64,000 bases of DNA from Halobacteriales archaeon QS_4_62_28 (lineage in GTDB: Archaea; Halobacteriota; Halobacteria; Halobacteriales; Haloarculaceae), in assembly GCA_003021685.1 (NCBI GenBank), contig PXRO01000047.1:1-64000 (forward strand). Reading direction: 5' to 3'. The position numbers and the translations under genes are program-made. The notes below the pieces were generated by a model. It had not been told where the DNA came from, ran no database searches, and worked only from the letters and a program-made list of their open reading frames with translations. This document shows, piece after piece, positions 9,275-19,725 of the stretch (position 1 is the first letter of the stretch; every line of letters starts with the position of its first letter).

Positions 9275-9772
9275 CTCCGCTTCGACGGGGCGTGCCGGAA
9301 CGCCAGCGACAGTCGTTGCGGGCGGCACATCTTCGGTGACGACCGAGTTCGCGCCGACCTGGGCGTCCGTGCCGATTTTGACGCCCGGGAGAACGATAGC
9401 ACCGGCTCCGATCATCGCGCCCTCGCCGACGACGACTTCGCCGGTTCGGTACTCGTCACGGAGGAACTCGTGACAGAGCAAGGTCGCGTCGTAGCCGATG
9501 ATGGCGTGATCCTCGATAGTCACGAGTTCGGGCCAGAACACGTCCGGTGTCGCGGTCAGTGCGAGCGAGACACCGTCACCGACCGAGGCCCCGAGACGGC
9601 GCAGGAGCCAGTTTTTGAGTTTCAGACTGGGCGAGTAGCGCACTGTCCAGACGACGAGAACGTTGACGATCAGCCTGATCGGGTGCTTTGCCTCCGGCCA
9701 GTGGCGCAGTGAGTTCCGTGGTCCCGGCGTTACAGTCCGGTCTAGTCTGTCGTGTCGAGGTGGCCCAGTCAC
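9272..9772 (-). CDS. Left-handed beta-helix acyltransferase (maltose/galactoside acetyltransferase-like)
   Basis: hexapeptide repeats VVVGEGAMIGAGAIVLPGVKIGTDAQVGANSVVTEDVPPATTVAGVPARPV. Confidence 0.9.
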   Translation of the reverse strand: MTGPPRHDRLDRTVTPGPRNSLRHWPEAKHPIRLIVNVLVVWTVRYSPSLKLKNWLLRRLGASVGDGVSLALTATPDVFWPELVTIEDHAIIGYDATLLCHEFLRDEYRTGEVVVGEGAMIGAGAIVLPGVKIGTDAQVGANSVVTEDVPPATTVAGVPARPVEAE

Positions 9773-9801
9773 GCCTGTCCGTTTGGTAGCAGTTGTCTTG
9801 A

Positions 9802-9879
9802 TACTGCCGGCTGTAACTTCGCAAAGCCATTCGCCACCTCGGGGTGGCGAAACCGTTCACAGACTCACGGCCGGCGGTA
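9802..9879. repeat. Dispersed palindromic repeat family 1, copy C
   Basis: tactgccggctgtaacttcgcaaagccattcgccacctcggggtggcgaaaccgttcacagactcacggccggcggta. Confidence 0.88.
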
Positions 9880-9904
9880 CGAAACCCGCGTCGTGCGAGT
9901 GTGT

Positions 9905-11197
9905 CTACTCGCCGCGAATCTCTGCCATGTGGTCGATGCGGGCCTGGACGAGTTCCGGTGTGCCGATGTCGTGGCGCGTCCGAAGGCCCTCTTCGCCGGC
10001 CGTAGCGAGCGCCTTCTCGGCGATTTTCTCGGCGTCGGTGATCGTCTCTGCGACGCCGACGACGGCAAAGGAGCGGGATGTCGTCGTGTAGATATCGCCC
10101 TCGCGTTCGTCGACACTGGCGTAGTACAGTAGTGCGTCGCCAGCGCTTTCCTCGTCGATTCGTACCTTCGCGCCCGCCGTGGGGTTCGTCGGATACCCGT
10201 CCGGGACGGCGTATTTGCAGACCGTCGCTTTCGGGGCGAAGGATAGCTGTGGAAGCGGTTCGTCCTCGCGTGCGGCCGTCAGTACGTCGAGGAAGTCCGT
10301 GTTGAGGACCGGCAGCGTGTTCATCGCCTCTGGGTCGCCAAAGCGAGCGTTGAATTCGACGACTGTGATCCCTTCGGCAGTGAGCATGAACTGCCCGTAG
10401 AGGACACCCTTGTACCCATCGAGGGCTTCGACGGTCGCCCGGAGCACGTCGACGGCGTCCATATAATCGTCTTCGGTCATGAAGGGTAGTTCCAGGGACG
10501 CGTCGGAGTAACTCCCCATGCCGCCGGTGTTTGGCCCCTCATCACCCTCGTACGCGCGCTTGTGGTCCTGGACCGCTGGCGTGACGCGGAGTTGCCCGTT
10601 GGCCACGAAGCCCTGCAAGGTGAACTCCTCGCCGATCAGGCGCTCTTCGAGGACGACGCGGTCGTAGTCGGCACTGCGAAGATACTCCTTCGCTTCTTCG
10701 GCGGTCACCTGGTCGCCGATGACCCGTACGCCTTTGCCGCCGGTGAGGCCGGCGGGCTTGATGGCTAGGTCGCCGTCGTACTCGTCGATGTAGTCACAGG
10801 CCGCCGCCATGTCTTCGAAGGTCTCGAAATCCGGACAGCCCGGGATGTCGTGTTTCTTCATGAACCGACGCTGGAACGCCTTGTCAGTCTCGATCCGGGC
10901 CTCAGATTCACGCGGACCGAAGGCATACACTCCGGCATCGTCCAGCGCATCGGCGACGCCGGCCGCGAGCGGTGCTTCCGGGCCGACGACCGCCAGCGTC
11001 GCGCCGACTTCGTTCGCGTAGGTTGTGACTGCGGTCGGGTTCGTCGTGTCCAGCGACTCGAACCCCTCGGCGACGGACGCGATACCGGGGTTACGGTTTC
11101 CTGCACAGGCGTACAACTCGACGTCTGAACCGGCCAGTGCGCGAGCGATCACGTGCTCTCGGCCCCCGCCACCGACCAGCAGCACAGTCTCTGTCAT
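9905..11197 (-). CDS. purD: Phosphoribosylamine--glycine ligase
   Basis: TETVLLVGGGGREHVIARALAGS...GLTGGKGVRVIGD...PNTGGMGSYSDAS...NARFGDPEAM. Confidence 0.96.
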   Translation of the reverse strand: MTETVLLVGGGGREHVIARALAGSDVELYACAGNRNPGIASVAEGFESLDTTNPTAVTTYANEVGATLAVVGPEAPLAAGVADALDDAGVYAFGPRESEARIETDKAFQRRFMKKHDIPGCPDFETFEDMAAACDYIDEYDGDLAIKPAGLTGGKGVRVIGDQVTAEEAKEYLRSADYDRVVLEERLIGEEFTLQGFVANGQLRVTPAVQDHKRAYEGDEGPNTGGMGSYSDASLELPFMTEDDYMDAVDVLRATVEALDGYKGVLYGQFMLTAEGITVVEFNARFGDPEAMNTLPVLNTDFLDVLTAAREDEPLPQLSFAPKATVCKYAVPDGYPTNPTAGAKVRIDEESAGDALLYYASVDEREGDIYTTTSRSFAVVGVAETITDAEKIAEKALATAGEEGLRTRHDIGTPELVQARIDHMAEIRGE

Positions 11198-11404
11198 AGC
11201 AAAAACCGCGACTGGTAGGGGCCTAAACCTTATCGTTCGAAGTGACAGGCCAGTGGCCCGCTGTCGCGATAGTCGTATTCCACGCCATATCCACTGCTGT
11301 CAGTTGTTCGAGTCGGGTGGCGGGCCACCCAAAAAAACGACGGTCCCTCTCGGGTGACGACCGATCAGCTACTTCGTTCCTGTCCGACCGGGGCGGCAGT
11401 AGTA

Positions 11405-12550
11405 TCAGCGCATGTAGTGCTGCATCCAGCGCTCCATCGCCGTCAGGGTCGTGTCCTCGCCCTCTTCACACTGTGGCGAACGCGTGTTCGTTCGGCTGTA
11501 CCACTTCTCCATGGCGGTCTGTTCGCCATCGCCGTTGGCGTCGGGCTTGCAGTTCTGTTGGCTGTATTTCTTCTTCTCGCCCGACTCGTCGAACATCTTG
11601 TGGTCGGTGCTGTACTCTCGGTCGTCGCTGTAGTCGCCGTTGACGTCGAAATCGGATTTTTCCTCTTTCTTCTTACCGTCGTCTTCGGGTTCGACGATCT
11701 CGAAGTCGACCTCCGTTTCGTTACAGGAACCGGTCTCGATGGTGAGCGGTGTGGACATGTCCACGGACATGCGGTGACCGTCTGGAGTGAGGACCACCCA
11801 CGAATCGACATCTCCCTCGTAATACTGTTCGTACAGTTCTGCATCCTCGTTGAACGCCGGGTCGATGGTGACCGAGAACGCACTGCCGAGTCCTCGGAAA
11901 GCACCACCATCCGTCCGACCACCCGCCCACGTCCAGTCGATAGTGGCCGATCGACCACCGATATCCCACTGGTCGTAATTGGTGTCTGCCCGGTCTCCTT
12001 CGGTGTTGTAGAGATCGTCCTTGACATCCCACGAGCCACCGGCCGGCAGGCCCGATATGTTGAACGTCGCCGAACCACCGTTGCCATCTCTTTCTCCCAC
12101 ACTACCATGCACGATGACGAGGCTCAAGCCATCGGGCCCATCGTAGAGGAACACGATACTTTCGTTGTCCCGCTGTAGGTCTTGTGTCCCGTTCGAGGAG
12201 TAATTCGCTGGATCAGCAGCAAAGCCGCCGTTGTTGTTATCACCCGCGTCCTGTTCGGGCACTCGATAATCGTAAAACTCCACGACGGATTGATCACTAC
12301 TGAACGCGGTCAACGGAGTGCAGTTGCCGCCCTGGCGCATCACGTACGGCGTCTCGATATCGCCGTAATCGGTATCATCGCCGTCATCACCTTTGTCGCC
12401 TGTACCGCCTGTACCACCTGTACATCCAGCGCTCGCCGAGCCGGCCATCGTCACCATGCCTGCACACGTCGCACCGAGCGTCTGCAATACCCGCCGTCGG
12501 TTCATTCCGCCAGTACCTTCCGTTCGACTCGCATCGTCTGTATCTCTCAT
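11405..12550 (-). CDS. Tat-exported hypothetical protein with C-terminal EF-hand/dockerin-like loop
   Basis: MNRRRVLQTLGATCAGMVTMAGSASA Tat signal; DANGDGEQTAMEKW matches DxNxDGxxxxxE. Confidence 0.75.
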   Translation of the reverse strand: MRDTDDASRTEGTGGMNRRRVLQTLGATCAGMVTMAGSASAGCTGGTGGTGDKGDDGDDTDYGDIETPYVMRQGGNCTPLTAFSSDQSVVEFYDYRVPEQDAGDNNNGGFAADPANYSSNGTQDLQRDNESIVFLYDGPDGLSLVIVHGSVGERDGNGGSATFNISGLPAGGSWDVKDDLYNTEGDRADTNYDQWDIGGRSATIDWTWAGGRTDGGAFRGLGSAFSVTIDPAFNEDAELYEQYYEGDVDSWVVLTPDGHRMSVDMSTPLTIETGSCNETEVDFEIVEPEDDGKKKEEKSDFDVNGDYSDDREYSTDHKMFDESGEKKKYSQQNCKPDANGDGEQTAMEKWYSRTNTRSPQCEEGEDTTLTAMERWMQHYMR

Positions 12551-12890
12551 CGCTGTGGATCACTTTTCGACGTATCTGTTTGGTAATGAATCCTGTAAGG
12601 ATCGTAAGCGGTCGTCTAAACGCAAGCAGACTGTCTTCGAGATTGATCAATAGACAAATATCTTGTGGCAAAGGAACAGTATTGGTAATATTACGAGTAT
12701 AAAAAGAATGTAAGTGTTGGTACGACTTACAAAACGAAGGCCACTCTGCAACAACCGGCTCTTGAGCTAGTCAAGCCACCGGTCTGATAGGGACCGTTGT
12801 CAGCCGGTACCGGATCGCATCGACCCGGAGTCGGTGTCTTCGTTCGCCGAGACGGACACCTTTTCACGTCTACCGCCCGGAGAATCGGGT

Positions 12891-15044
12891 ATGAGTACCG
12901 ACACGGACCCGACGGAGCGAAACCGACTCGACGAGGAAGAGAGTCCGTATCTCCGTCAACACGCGGACAATCCCGTCAATTGGCAACCCTGGGACGACGA
13001 CGCCCTCGAAGCGGCCAGAGAGCGTACTGTTCCGATCTTTCTCTCAATCGGTTATTCGGCCTGTCACTGGTGTCACGTCATGGAATCGGAAAATTTCGCC
13101 GATCCGGAGGTTGCCGAGATCCTCAACGAGAAATTCGTCCCGATCAAGGTCGACCGCGAGGAACGCCCGGACCTCGATTCAGTGTACATGAGCATCTGCC
13201 AGCAGGTGACTGGCCGTGGCGGATGGCCACTCTCGGCGTGGCTCACCCCCGACGGGGAGCCGTTCTACGTCGGAACGTACTTCCCGCCCGAAGAGCGGCG
13301 CGGCATGCCCGGGTTCAACAGCCTCCTCGAAGACATCGCGAACTCGTGGTCCGACCCCGAACAGCGCGAGGAGATGGAAAACCGTGCCCGGCAGTGGACC
13401 GACGCCATCGAAAGTGATCTCTCGTCGGTCCCCAGCCAGCAGGGAGACGTTCCCGGTGAGGGCGCACTGGAAACGGCCGTCGACACGGCACTGCGTGGGG
13501 CAGACCGCGAACACGGTGGCTGGGGTAACGGCCCGAAGTTCCCCCAGCCAGGTCGACTCCACTTCCTGCTCCGCAGCTACGACCGGTCGGGACGCGAGCA
13601 GGTCCGAGATGTCGTCACCGAGACCCTCGATGCGATGGGGACAGGCGGCCTGTTCGACCACGTCGGCGGTGGCTTTCACCGCTACTGTACCGACAAGGAG
13701 TGGGTTGTCCCCCACTTCGAGAAGATGCTGTACGACAACGCCGAGTTACCGCGTGTGTTCCTCGCCGGCTACCAGTTAACCGGTACCGAGCGCTACGCCA
13801 CGGTCGCGAGAGAGACGTTCGAGTTCGTCGGGCGGGAACTCACTCACGACGACGGTGGCTTCTTCAGCACACTCGACGCCCAGAGCGTCCCACCAGAGAG
13901 CGAAACGACCGACGACGGCCACGAGGAAGCCCAAGAGGGCGCGTTCTTCGTCTGGACGCCAGAGGCGGTCCACGAGGCAGTCGACGACGCGACGACAGCC
14001 GACCTCCTCTGTGACCGCTTCGGCGTCACCGACCGGGGGAACTTCGAGGGCAAGACGGTGCTGACGATCAGTGCGACGGTCGAGGAACTCGCCGAGGAAT
14101 ACGACCTCGCCCCGTCCGAGGTCGAAAAACGGATCGAATCGGGCCGCCAGCAAGCGTTCGAGGCCAGGGAGCAGCGACCCCACCCGGCCCGCGACGAGAA
14201 GGTGCTGGCTGGCTGGAACGGCCTGATGATCGGAGCCTTCGCCGAGGGCGCACACGTCCTCGACCGGGAGTATGCCGACCCGGCGGCCGACGCACTCGCC
14301 TTCGTCCGTGAGCATCTGTGGGACGAGGACGACGAACGACTCACGCGACGGTACAAGGACGGCGACGTGCGCATCGACGGCTATCTCGAAGACTACGCGT
14401 TTCTCGCCCGCGGCGCACTGACCCTGTTCGGGGCGACGGGCACCGTCGATCACCTCGCCTTTGCGCTGGCCCTCGCACGCGCGATGGAACGTGAATTCTG
14501 GGACGAGGACGACGCCACGCTGTATTTCACGCCGTCGAGTGGCGAATCCCTCGTTGCCCGACCACAGGAACTCACCGACCAGTCGACCCCCTCCAGCAGC
14601 GGCGTCGCGGTTCAGGTGTTTCTCTCGCTGTCAGCGTTCGTCCCGCACGAGCGCTTCGAGGAGATTGCCCGCGACGTCCTGGAGACCCACGGCAAGGAAA
14701 TCGAAGCCAACCCCATGCAACACGCTTCGCTCGTCATCGCCGCCGACCAGTACGCGAACGGCGACCTCGAACTCACGCTCGCCGCCGACGAACTCCCCGA
14801 GGAGTGGGCCGACACGCTCGCAACGACGTACCTCCCGGACCGACTTCTGGCCCCACGACCAGCGTCGGACGACGACCTCGATGCGTGGCTCGACACGCTC
14901 GGTCTCGACGAGACGCCGCCGGTCTGGGCCGACCGCTCCCATCGAGACGACGAGCCGACTGTCTACGCCTGCCGGAACTTCGCGTGCTCGCCGCCCGAAC
15001 ACGACCTGCAAGCCGCACTCGACTGGGCCGACGAGCAACGCTAG
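12891..15044 (+). CDS. Thioredoxin domain-containing protein (DUF255, YyaL/SPATA20 family)
   Basis: NRLDEEESPYLRQHADNPVNWQPWDDDAL...SIGYSACHWCHVMESENFADPEVA. Confidence 0.95.
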   Translation: MSTDTDPTERNRLDEEESPYLRQHADNPVNWQPWDDDALEAARERTVPIFLSIGYSACHWCHVMESENFADPEVAEILNEKFVPIKVDREERPDLDSVYMSICQQVTGRGGWPLSAWLTPDGEPFYVGTYFPPEERRGMPGFNSLLEDIANSWSDPEQREEMENRARQWTDAIESDLSSVPSQQGDVPGEGALETAVDTALRGADREHGGWGNGPKFPQPGRLHFLLRSYDRSGREQVRDVVTETLDAMGTGGLFDHVGGGFHRYCTDKEWVVPHFEKMLYDNAELPRVFLAGYQLTGTERYATVARETFEFVGRELTHDDGGFFSTLDAQSVPPESETTDDGHEEAQEGAFFVWTPEAVHEAVDDATTADLLCDRFGVTDRGNFEGKTVLTISATVEELAEEYDLAPSEVEKRIESGRQQAFEAREQRPHPARDEKVLAGWNGLMIGAFAEGAHVLDREYADPAADALAFVREHLWDEDDERLTRRYKDGDVRIDGYLEDYAFLARGALTLFGATGTVDHLAFALALARAMEREFWDEDDATLYFTPSSGESLVARPQELTDQSTPSSSGVAVQVFLSLSAFVPHERFEEIARDVLETHGKEIEANPMQHASLVIAADQYANGDLELTLAADELPEEWADTLATTYLPDRLLAPRPASDDDLDAWLDTLGLDETPPVWADRSHRDDEPTVYACRNFACSPPEHDLQAALDWADEQR

Positions 15045-15065
15045 AACAGCACTGTCATCGAGCGT

Positions 15066-15449
15066 TCACTCGAGCGTTGCTTCGATCTGTTCGGCGAGAG
15101 ACACCGCGATGGGCACGTCTGCGCCCTCGACGAACCGGGCGATTTCCTCGCCGTCTTTCTCGACGACGACGGTGGGGATGTACTCGATGCCGTACTCCTC
15201 GACCTGCGGGCCGGTCTTCGAGCCGTCGTCTTGCTTCTCGGTTTCGTAGTGGTGGACGTTCGCTTCGGGCACTTCGGCGGCGTCGAGAGCCGCACCGAAA
15301 TCTGGCAACTGTGACCGGCAGTCCTTGCACCAGTCACCGCCCCACACTTTGTAGACGAGTTCGTCGGCGTCTTTCGAGAGCGTGTCGACGGTGTCTTCGT
15401 AGGCACCGGCCGACCAGACTGGGTTCGGCTCCATCGTTTTCAGTGGCAT
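15066..15449 (-). CDS. Thioredoxin-family protein
   Basis: VWGGDWCKDCRSQLPDFGAALDAAEV...YGIEYIPTVVVEKDGEEIARFVEG. Confidence 0.85.
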   Translation of the reverse strand: MPLKTMEPNPVWSAGAYEDTVDTLSKDADELVYKVWGGDWCKDCRSQLPDFGAALDAAEVPEANVHHYETEKQDDGSKTGPQVEEYGIEYIPTVVVEKDGEEIARFVEGADVPIAVSLAEQIEATLE

Positions 15450-15578
15450 AGCTGCCCGTAGCGCGTGGAGTCGTTTAATAATCGCGCTCCGAGTCCGATT
15501 TCGTCGCCTGTCACCGGTAACGGCACGGACTGCTGGTGACGAGGAGGGTTTTAACGGGGGCGGTCAACGTATCTACTA

Positions 15579-16493
15579 ATGAACGAGAACGTTCTGGGGA
15601 CACTCGGTTCGCCCCTCGTCGCCGTCGACGCGCCAGAGGGGACGACGGTCGCGGCGAAGGTAGAGTCGTTCAACCCGGGTGGGTCGGCCAAGGACCGCCC
15701 GGCGACGTACATGATCGAAACGGCAGAGGAGGTAGGTGACCTCTCGCCCGGCGACACACTCGTCGAGCCGACCAGCGGCAACACGGGCATCGGACTGGCG
15801 ATGGCCGGTGCGGCAAAGGGGTACGACGTACGCCTGGTCATGCCCGGGTCGAAGTCGCCCGAGCGCCGCCAGATCATGAAAGCCTACGGAGCCGACATCG
15901 AACTCGTCGAGGGCGACATCTCCGATGCGAAGGAGCGTGCAGACGAACTGGAAGCCGAGGAAGGGTACGTCCAGTTGCGTCAGTTCGAGAACGAGGCCAA
16001 CCCCCGGTCCCACTACGAGACAACCGGGCCGGAAATCCTCGAACAGGTCGGCGACCGGACCGTCGACGCACTCGTCGCCGGTGTCGGGACTGGCGGCACC
16101 ATCACCGGCATCGGCCGTCGCCTCCGAGAGACCTTCTCGGATGTCGATCTCGTCGCCGTCGAACCCGCCAACAACGCCGTCCTCTCCGGGCAGGAACCGG
16201 GCACCGGCGAGGACAGTTTCCAGGGTATGGGTCCCGGCTTCGTCAGTCCGAACCTGGACGTGGATCTGCTCGACGACGTAAAGACGGTGGACCTTGCCGA
16301 CGCCGAGAACGAGTGTCGCCGCCTCGCGCGCGAGGAGGGAATACTCGTGGGCCAATCTTCCGGGGCGTCGAACCTGGCCGCCCGCGAGAAAGCGAGCGAG
16401 CTACTCGACGACGGCGTCGAGAATCCGCTGGTCGTCACTGTCTACTGGGACAGCGGCGAGCGCTACATGTCGACGGGAATGTTCGACGAATGA
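15579..16493 (+). CDS. PLP-dependent cysteine synthase family protein
   Basis: KVESFNPGGSAKDRPATYMI; EPTSGNTGIGLAMAGAAKGY; GVGTGGTITGIGR. Confidence 0.93.
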   Translation: MNENVLGTLGSPLVAVDAPEGTTVAAKVESFNPGGSAKDRPATYMIETAEEVGDLSPGDTLVEPTSGNTGIGLAMAGAAKGYDVRLVMPGSKSPERRQIMKAYGADIELVEGDISDAKERADELEAEEGYVQLRQFENEANPRSHYETTGPEILEQVGDRTVDALVAGVGTGGTITGIGRRLRETFSDVDLVAVEPANNAVLSGQEPGTGEDSFQGMGPGFVSPNLDVDLLDDVKTVDLADAENECRRLAREEGILVGQSSGASNLAAREKASELLDDGVENPLVVTVYWDSGERYMSTGMFDE

Positions 16494-16566
16494 TACTACC
16501 GGCTGTAAGTCCGTGAACGATTTCGCTACCCCGGCGAAGATCTTCACGAGGTTACAGCCGGCAGTA
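16494..16566. repeat. Dispersed palindromic repeat family 1, copy D (inverted orientation, short core)
   Basis: tactaccggctgtaagtccgtgaacgatttcgctaccccggcgaagatcttcacgaggttacagccggcagta; half-sites match the reverse complement of copies B/E, with part of the core missing. Confidence 0.9.
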
Positions 16567-16576
16567 TGAGCAATGA

Positions 16577-16661
16577 TATACCGGTGGACGTACGCAACGA
16601 TATACTCAGCCGGGAGACCGTGACGGCTGAGACGTATCAAACGGTACGTCCATCGGTGTAT
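16577..16661. repeat. Dispersed palindromic repeat family 3, copy a
   Basis: tataccggtggacgtacgcaacgatatactcagccgggagaccgtgacggctgagacgtatcaaacggtacgtccatcggtgtat; TIR with internal CTCAGCC...GGCTGAG stem. Confidence 0.88.
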
Positions 16662-16696
16662 GGAAGGACAGACGGAAAAGTGTCCACAGGGGTGGC

Positions 16697-17176
16697 CTAC
16701 GCACCGAATTCGTCTTTTTCGAGCCTGACGATCAGCGTCTCGTCGACATCGCGCAAGTCGTACTCCGGAATCGTCTCGCTGGTCCGGGTCACGAGCATCG
16801 GTTCGACGAGACGGGGGAGCGCTTCATCGTCGTCTTCGGACGGCCGTTCGACGCCGTATACCCTGAGAAACCGGTCGCGTTCTTCTGCCGGTATCTCGTC
16901 GTCTCTGATCGCCGCCGCCAGCGACCGGGAGAGCCATTCGGAGTCACTCACGGAGGGTTCTTGCACCATCGTCCCGTCGGTAAACCGTACCAGATACCAG
17001 TTCAGGTCGTTGAGAAGCGAGACGGCAGCACCGAGACTCACCGTTCCGAGCGCGATAGTGTTCTCGAACGGTTCCTGCAGGTCGTAGGTCGCGAGCGCGT
17101 CGCGTGCAGTCTCGCGCGAGAGCAGTTCGTACCGCAGATTGACATCCTCGCTTCCCACGAGACAGACCCGCGTCAT
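16697..17176 (-). CDS. DUF5804-like haloarchaeal protein
   Basis: TRVCLVGSEDVNLRYELLSRETARDALATYDLQEPFENTIALG...; conserved-looking ~160 aa ORF. Confidence 0.65.
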   Translation of the reverse strand: MTRVCLVGSEDVNLRYELLSRETARDALATYDLQEPFENTIALGTVSLGAAVSLLNDLNWYLVRFTDGTMVQEPSVSDSEWLSRSLAAAIRDDEIPAEERDRFLRVYGVERPSEDDDEALPRLVEPMLVTRTSETIPEYDLRDVDETLIVRLEKDEFGA

Positions 17177-17231
17177 TGTGCTGAGCCAGGCCGGCGCGGG
17201 GCATAGTGGTTTCGCTCTCGCAAAACGCGTC

Positions 17232-18413
17232 TCAGATTTCGACGACTTCGGCCCGGTCTGCCACCTCACGGGCCTGTTCGAAGAGGTCGTCCGGTTCCTG
17301 TGCTCGTACTGCTTCGAGAGTCGCTTTCGTCTCGGGCAACGATGGTGCCACGCGGTTGCACCCTGTCGGGATGGTCGATTCCTCGAAGGTGCCGATATCG
17401 CGGGCCAGATTCGTGATCTCTGCCTTGTCCTCGGTCAGGTTCGGGCGAAAGACGGGGTAGTCGACAGCGATATCGGTCACGCGTAGGTTCGCACTGGTCT
17501 GGCTCGACTTCTGGCCGATTGCCTCGCCGGTCACGATGCCGACTGCGTCGACACTGGACGCCGTTTGCTCACCGACAGCGAGCATGAAACGACGCAAGGA
17601 AAGCATCCGCGTCTCTTCGACAGTCTCGGCGAGTCGCTCGACCATCTCGCCACCGGACGCGATCCGCAGGTCGAACTCGAAGTTCGGCGCGTAGGTCACG
17701 AGGTCTTCGGCCGTCGCGACGGCCCTGGCCTGGTGGTCTGGCCCGCCATACGTCCCGAGGTCGACGTAGACTGGAACGACCGGACAGCCTCGCCGTAACA
17801 TCTTCCAGGCCGCGACGGGTGAGTCGATGCCACCGCTGAGCAGGACAACGACGGGTTCCTGTGTCCCGACCGGCAACCCGCCGGGTCCCGGGCGTGTCTC
17901 GGTGAATACGTATGCCCGGTCTGGCCGACACTCGACGTAAAAGGTCGCGTCCGGGTCGTCGAGGTCGACGACGGGGTCGAACCCGGCATCCTCGAGTGTC
18001 TGCCAGACTGCCGCGCCGCCGTTGGACTCGATGTCCTTGCTGGAAAACTCGTGGGCCGACTCGGGACCGGCACGGCGGGCATCGATGGCGAAGGATCCGC
18101 CGTCGAAACACACACCCGCCACGTCGGCCAGGGATTCACAGATCCTGTCGAGTGCTGGTTCGACCTGGATGACCGGACTCGCAGAGACCACGCCGAAGGC
18201 ATCCGTCGCGGCGGCCGTCGCCTCGCCCGGTTCGTCGGTGTGAACGAACAACCGGGTCCGTTGGCGTTCGACCGTCCCGTCGATCCCTCTGTCGGTCAGG
18301 ATCGCTTCGAGATTTGTCGCGAGTCGCTCCTCCATCGCCCGACGGACCTGCTCGCTCTTGTGTCCGATCTCACCGTGGCGAACCAGGACGCAGTCTGCCT
18401 CGGGCAACTCCAT
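17232..18413 (-). CDS. thiI: tRNA 4-thiouridine synthase ThiI
   Basis: VVVLLSGGIDSPVAAWKMLRRGCPVVPVYVDLG PP-loop; THUMP region; GEAIGQKSSQT. Confidence 0.94.
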   Translation of the reverse strand: MELPEADCVLVRHGEIGHKSEQVRRAMEERLATNLEAILTDRGIDGTVERQRTRLFVHTDEPGEATAAATDAFGVVSASPVIQVEPALDRICESLADVAGVCFDGGSFAIDARRAGPESAHEFSSKDIESNGGAAVWQTLEDAGFDPVVDLDDPDATFYVECRPDRAYVFTETRPGPGGLPVGTQEPVVVLLSGGIDSPVAAWKMLRRGCPVVPVYVDLGTYGGPDHQARAVATAEDLVTYAPNFEFDLRIASGGEMVERLAETVEETRMLSLRRFMLAVGEQTASSVDAVGIVTGEAIGQKSSQTSANLRVTDIAVDYPVFRPNLTEDKAEITNLARDIGTFEESTIPTGCNRVAPSLPETKATLEAVRAQEPDDLFEQAREVADRAEVVEI

Positions 18414-18459
18414 ACTGCAATGTGACGAATGGCGAATAAAGGGGTGTCGCCTCGGGCGA

Positions 18460-19662
18460 TCAGAACGTCGAGAGTTCACCGTCGATCACTCGCCGCGTCA
18501 CGCTCGTGACGTTGGCCAGTTCCTCGTCGATTGTCGCCCGGACCGCCTCGTCGATATCCTCGATTGTCACGCCGTCTTCGGTGACGAGTTCGGCGTCGGC
18601 GACGTGTGGCTGGTCGATTGGCGATCCGATCTGTGAGAGCAGGCGTAACTGGAGTTCCCTGATGCCGTCGACTTCCTCGACGACGCTCTTTGCGACCTCC
18701 GTCGAGAGCAGATTGTAGATTTTGCCGATGTGGTTGATCGGGTTCTTTCCGGATGTCGCCTCCATGCTCATCGGTCGGTTCGGCGTAATAAGACCGTTGG
18801 CGCGGTTCCCCCGGCCCACGGAGCCATCGTCGCCCTGCTCTGCGGAGGTTCCCGTCGTCGTCAGGTAGATAGCGCCGTCGTCGTAGTCGTCGGCCGTGTT
18901 GACGTGGACTGTCACGTCGCGGTCGGTGTACTCGGTTGCGCAGTCCTCGACGTACGTCCTGACGCTGTCGACAGCACTCCTGTACGCGGCCAGGTCGTCG
19001 ATATGGCGGTCGACCATCGCGGCGGCGACTGTCACGTCGATCTGATCGCCTTCCCGCTTGCCCATCACCTTGATGTCCTGTCCGACTTCGGGGTGGTTCA
19101 CGGAGTACTCGCCGTTCAGGCGCTGTTCGGTCGCCTCGACGATCTGCTCGGTTTCGCTCAGGGGGGCGTGGCCGACACCGTAGCTGGTGTCGTTTGCCAT
19201 CGGCACGGCTCCGTCCTCCCCGAACACTTCCTGCAGGTCGCCACTCCCCTCACCGAGTCGGATGTCCACGACGATATCCGTGCCCACGTCGAGATACGGG
19301 AAGTTCGCTTCGAGGTAGTCACGAGCGGCCGCCAGTGCAATCGTCTCCGTCGGGATGCGCTCGCCTTCGTAGGATTTGGTCGCACGCCCGACGATCAGTA
19401 CGTAAATCGGTTCGAGCACCTCACCACCACCGAAGGCCGGCGCAGCAGTCCCCGCGACCAGCTGGCTCTCGTCAGTGTTGTAATGAAGTACAGTGCCGAA
19501 CCGGTCCAGATACTCCTGTGCGAGCGCACGCGAAACCGTCTCTGCGATCCCGTCACAGATCGAATCCGGATGCCCGATCCCCTTTCGCTCGACGATTTCG
19601 ACAGCCTGATCCTCGACGGCGTGGCCGGCCGAGGGCTGCACGTGGATATTCCGCTCTGTCAT
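18460..19662 (-). CDS. mat: Archaeal methionine adenosyltransferase
   Basis: [38 protein letters not shown]; archaeal-type MAT. Confidence 0.96.
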   Translation of the reverse strand: MTERNIHVQPSAGHAVEDQAVEIVERKGIGHPDSICDGIAETVSRALAQEYLDRFGTVLHYNTDESQLVAGTAAPAFGGGEVLEPIYVLIVGRATKSYEGERIPTETIALAAARDYLEANFPYLDVGTDIVVDIRLGEGSGDLQEVFGEDGAVPMANDTSYGVGHAPLSETEQIVEATEQRLNGEYSVNHPEVGQDIKVMGKREGDQIDVTVAAAMVDRHIDDLAAYRSAVDSVRTYVEDCATEYTDRDVTVHVNTADDYDDGAIYLTTTGTSAEQGDDGSVGRGNRANGLITPNRPMSMEATSGKNPINHIGKIYNLLSTEVAKSVVEEVDGIRELQLRLLSQIGSPIDQPHVADAELVTEDGVTIEDIDEAVRATIDEELANVTSVTRRVIDGELSTF

Positions 19663-19725
19663 TACGGCTGACTTCGATAGCCCCGTTTCTATAACTTGCG
19701 GAAACCAAACGGCGTGTTCTTATTA

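Noticed and set aside
18730-19671. 313-aa plus ORF opposite methionine adenosyltransferase
   Set aside because: Antisense shadow ORF.
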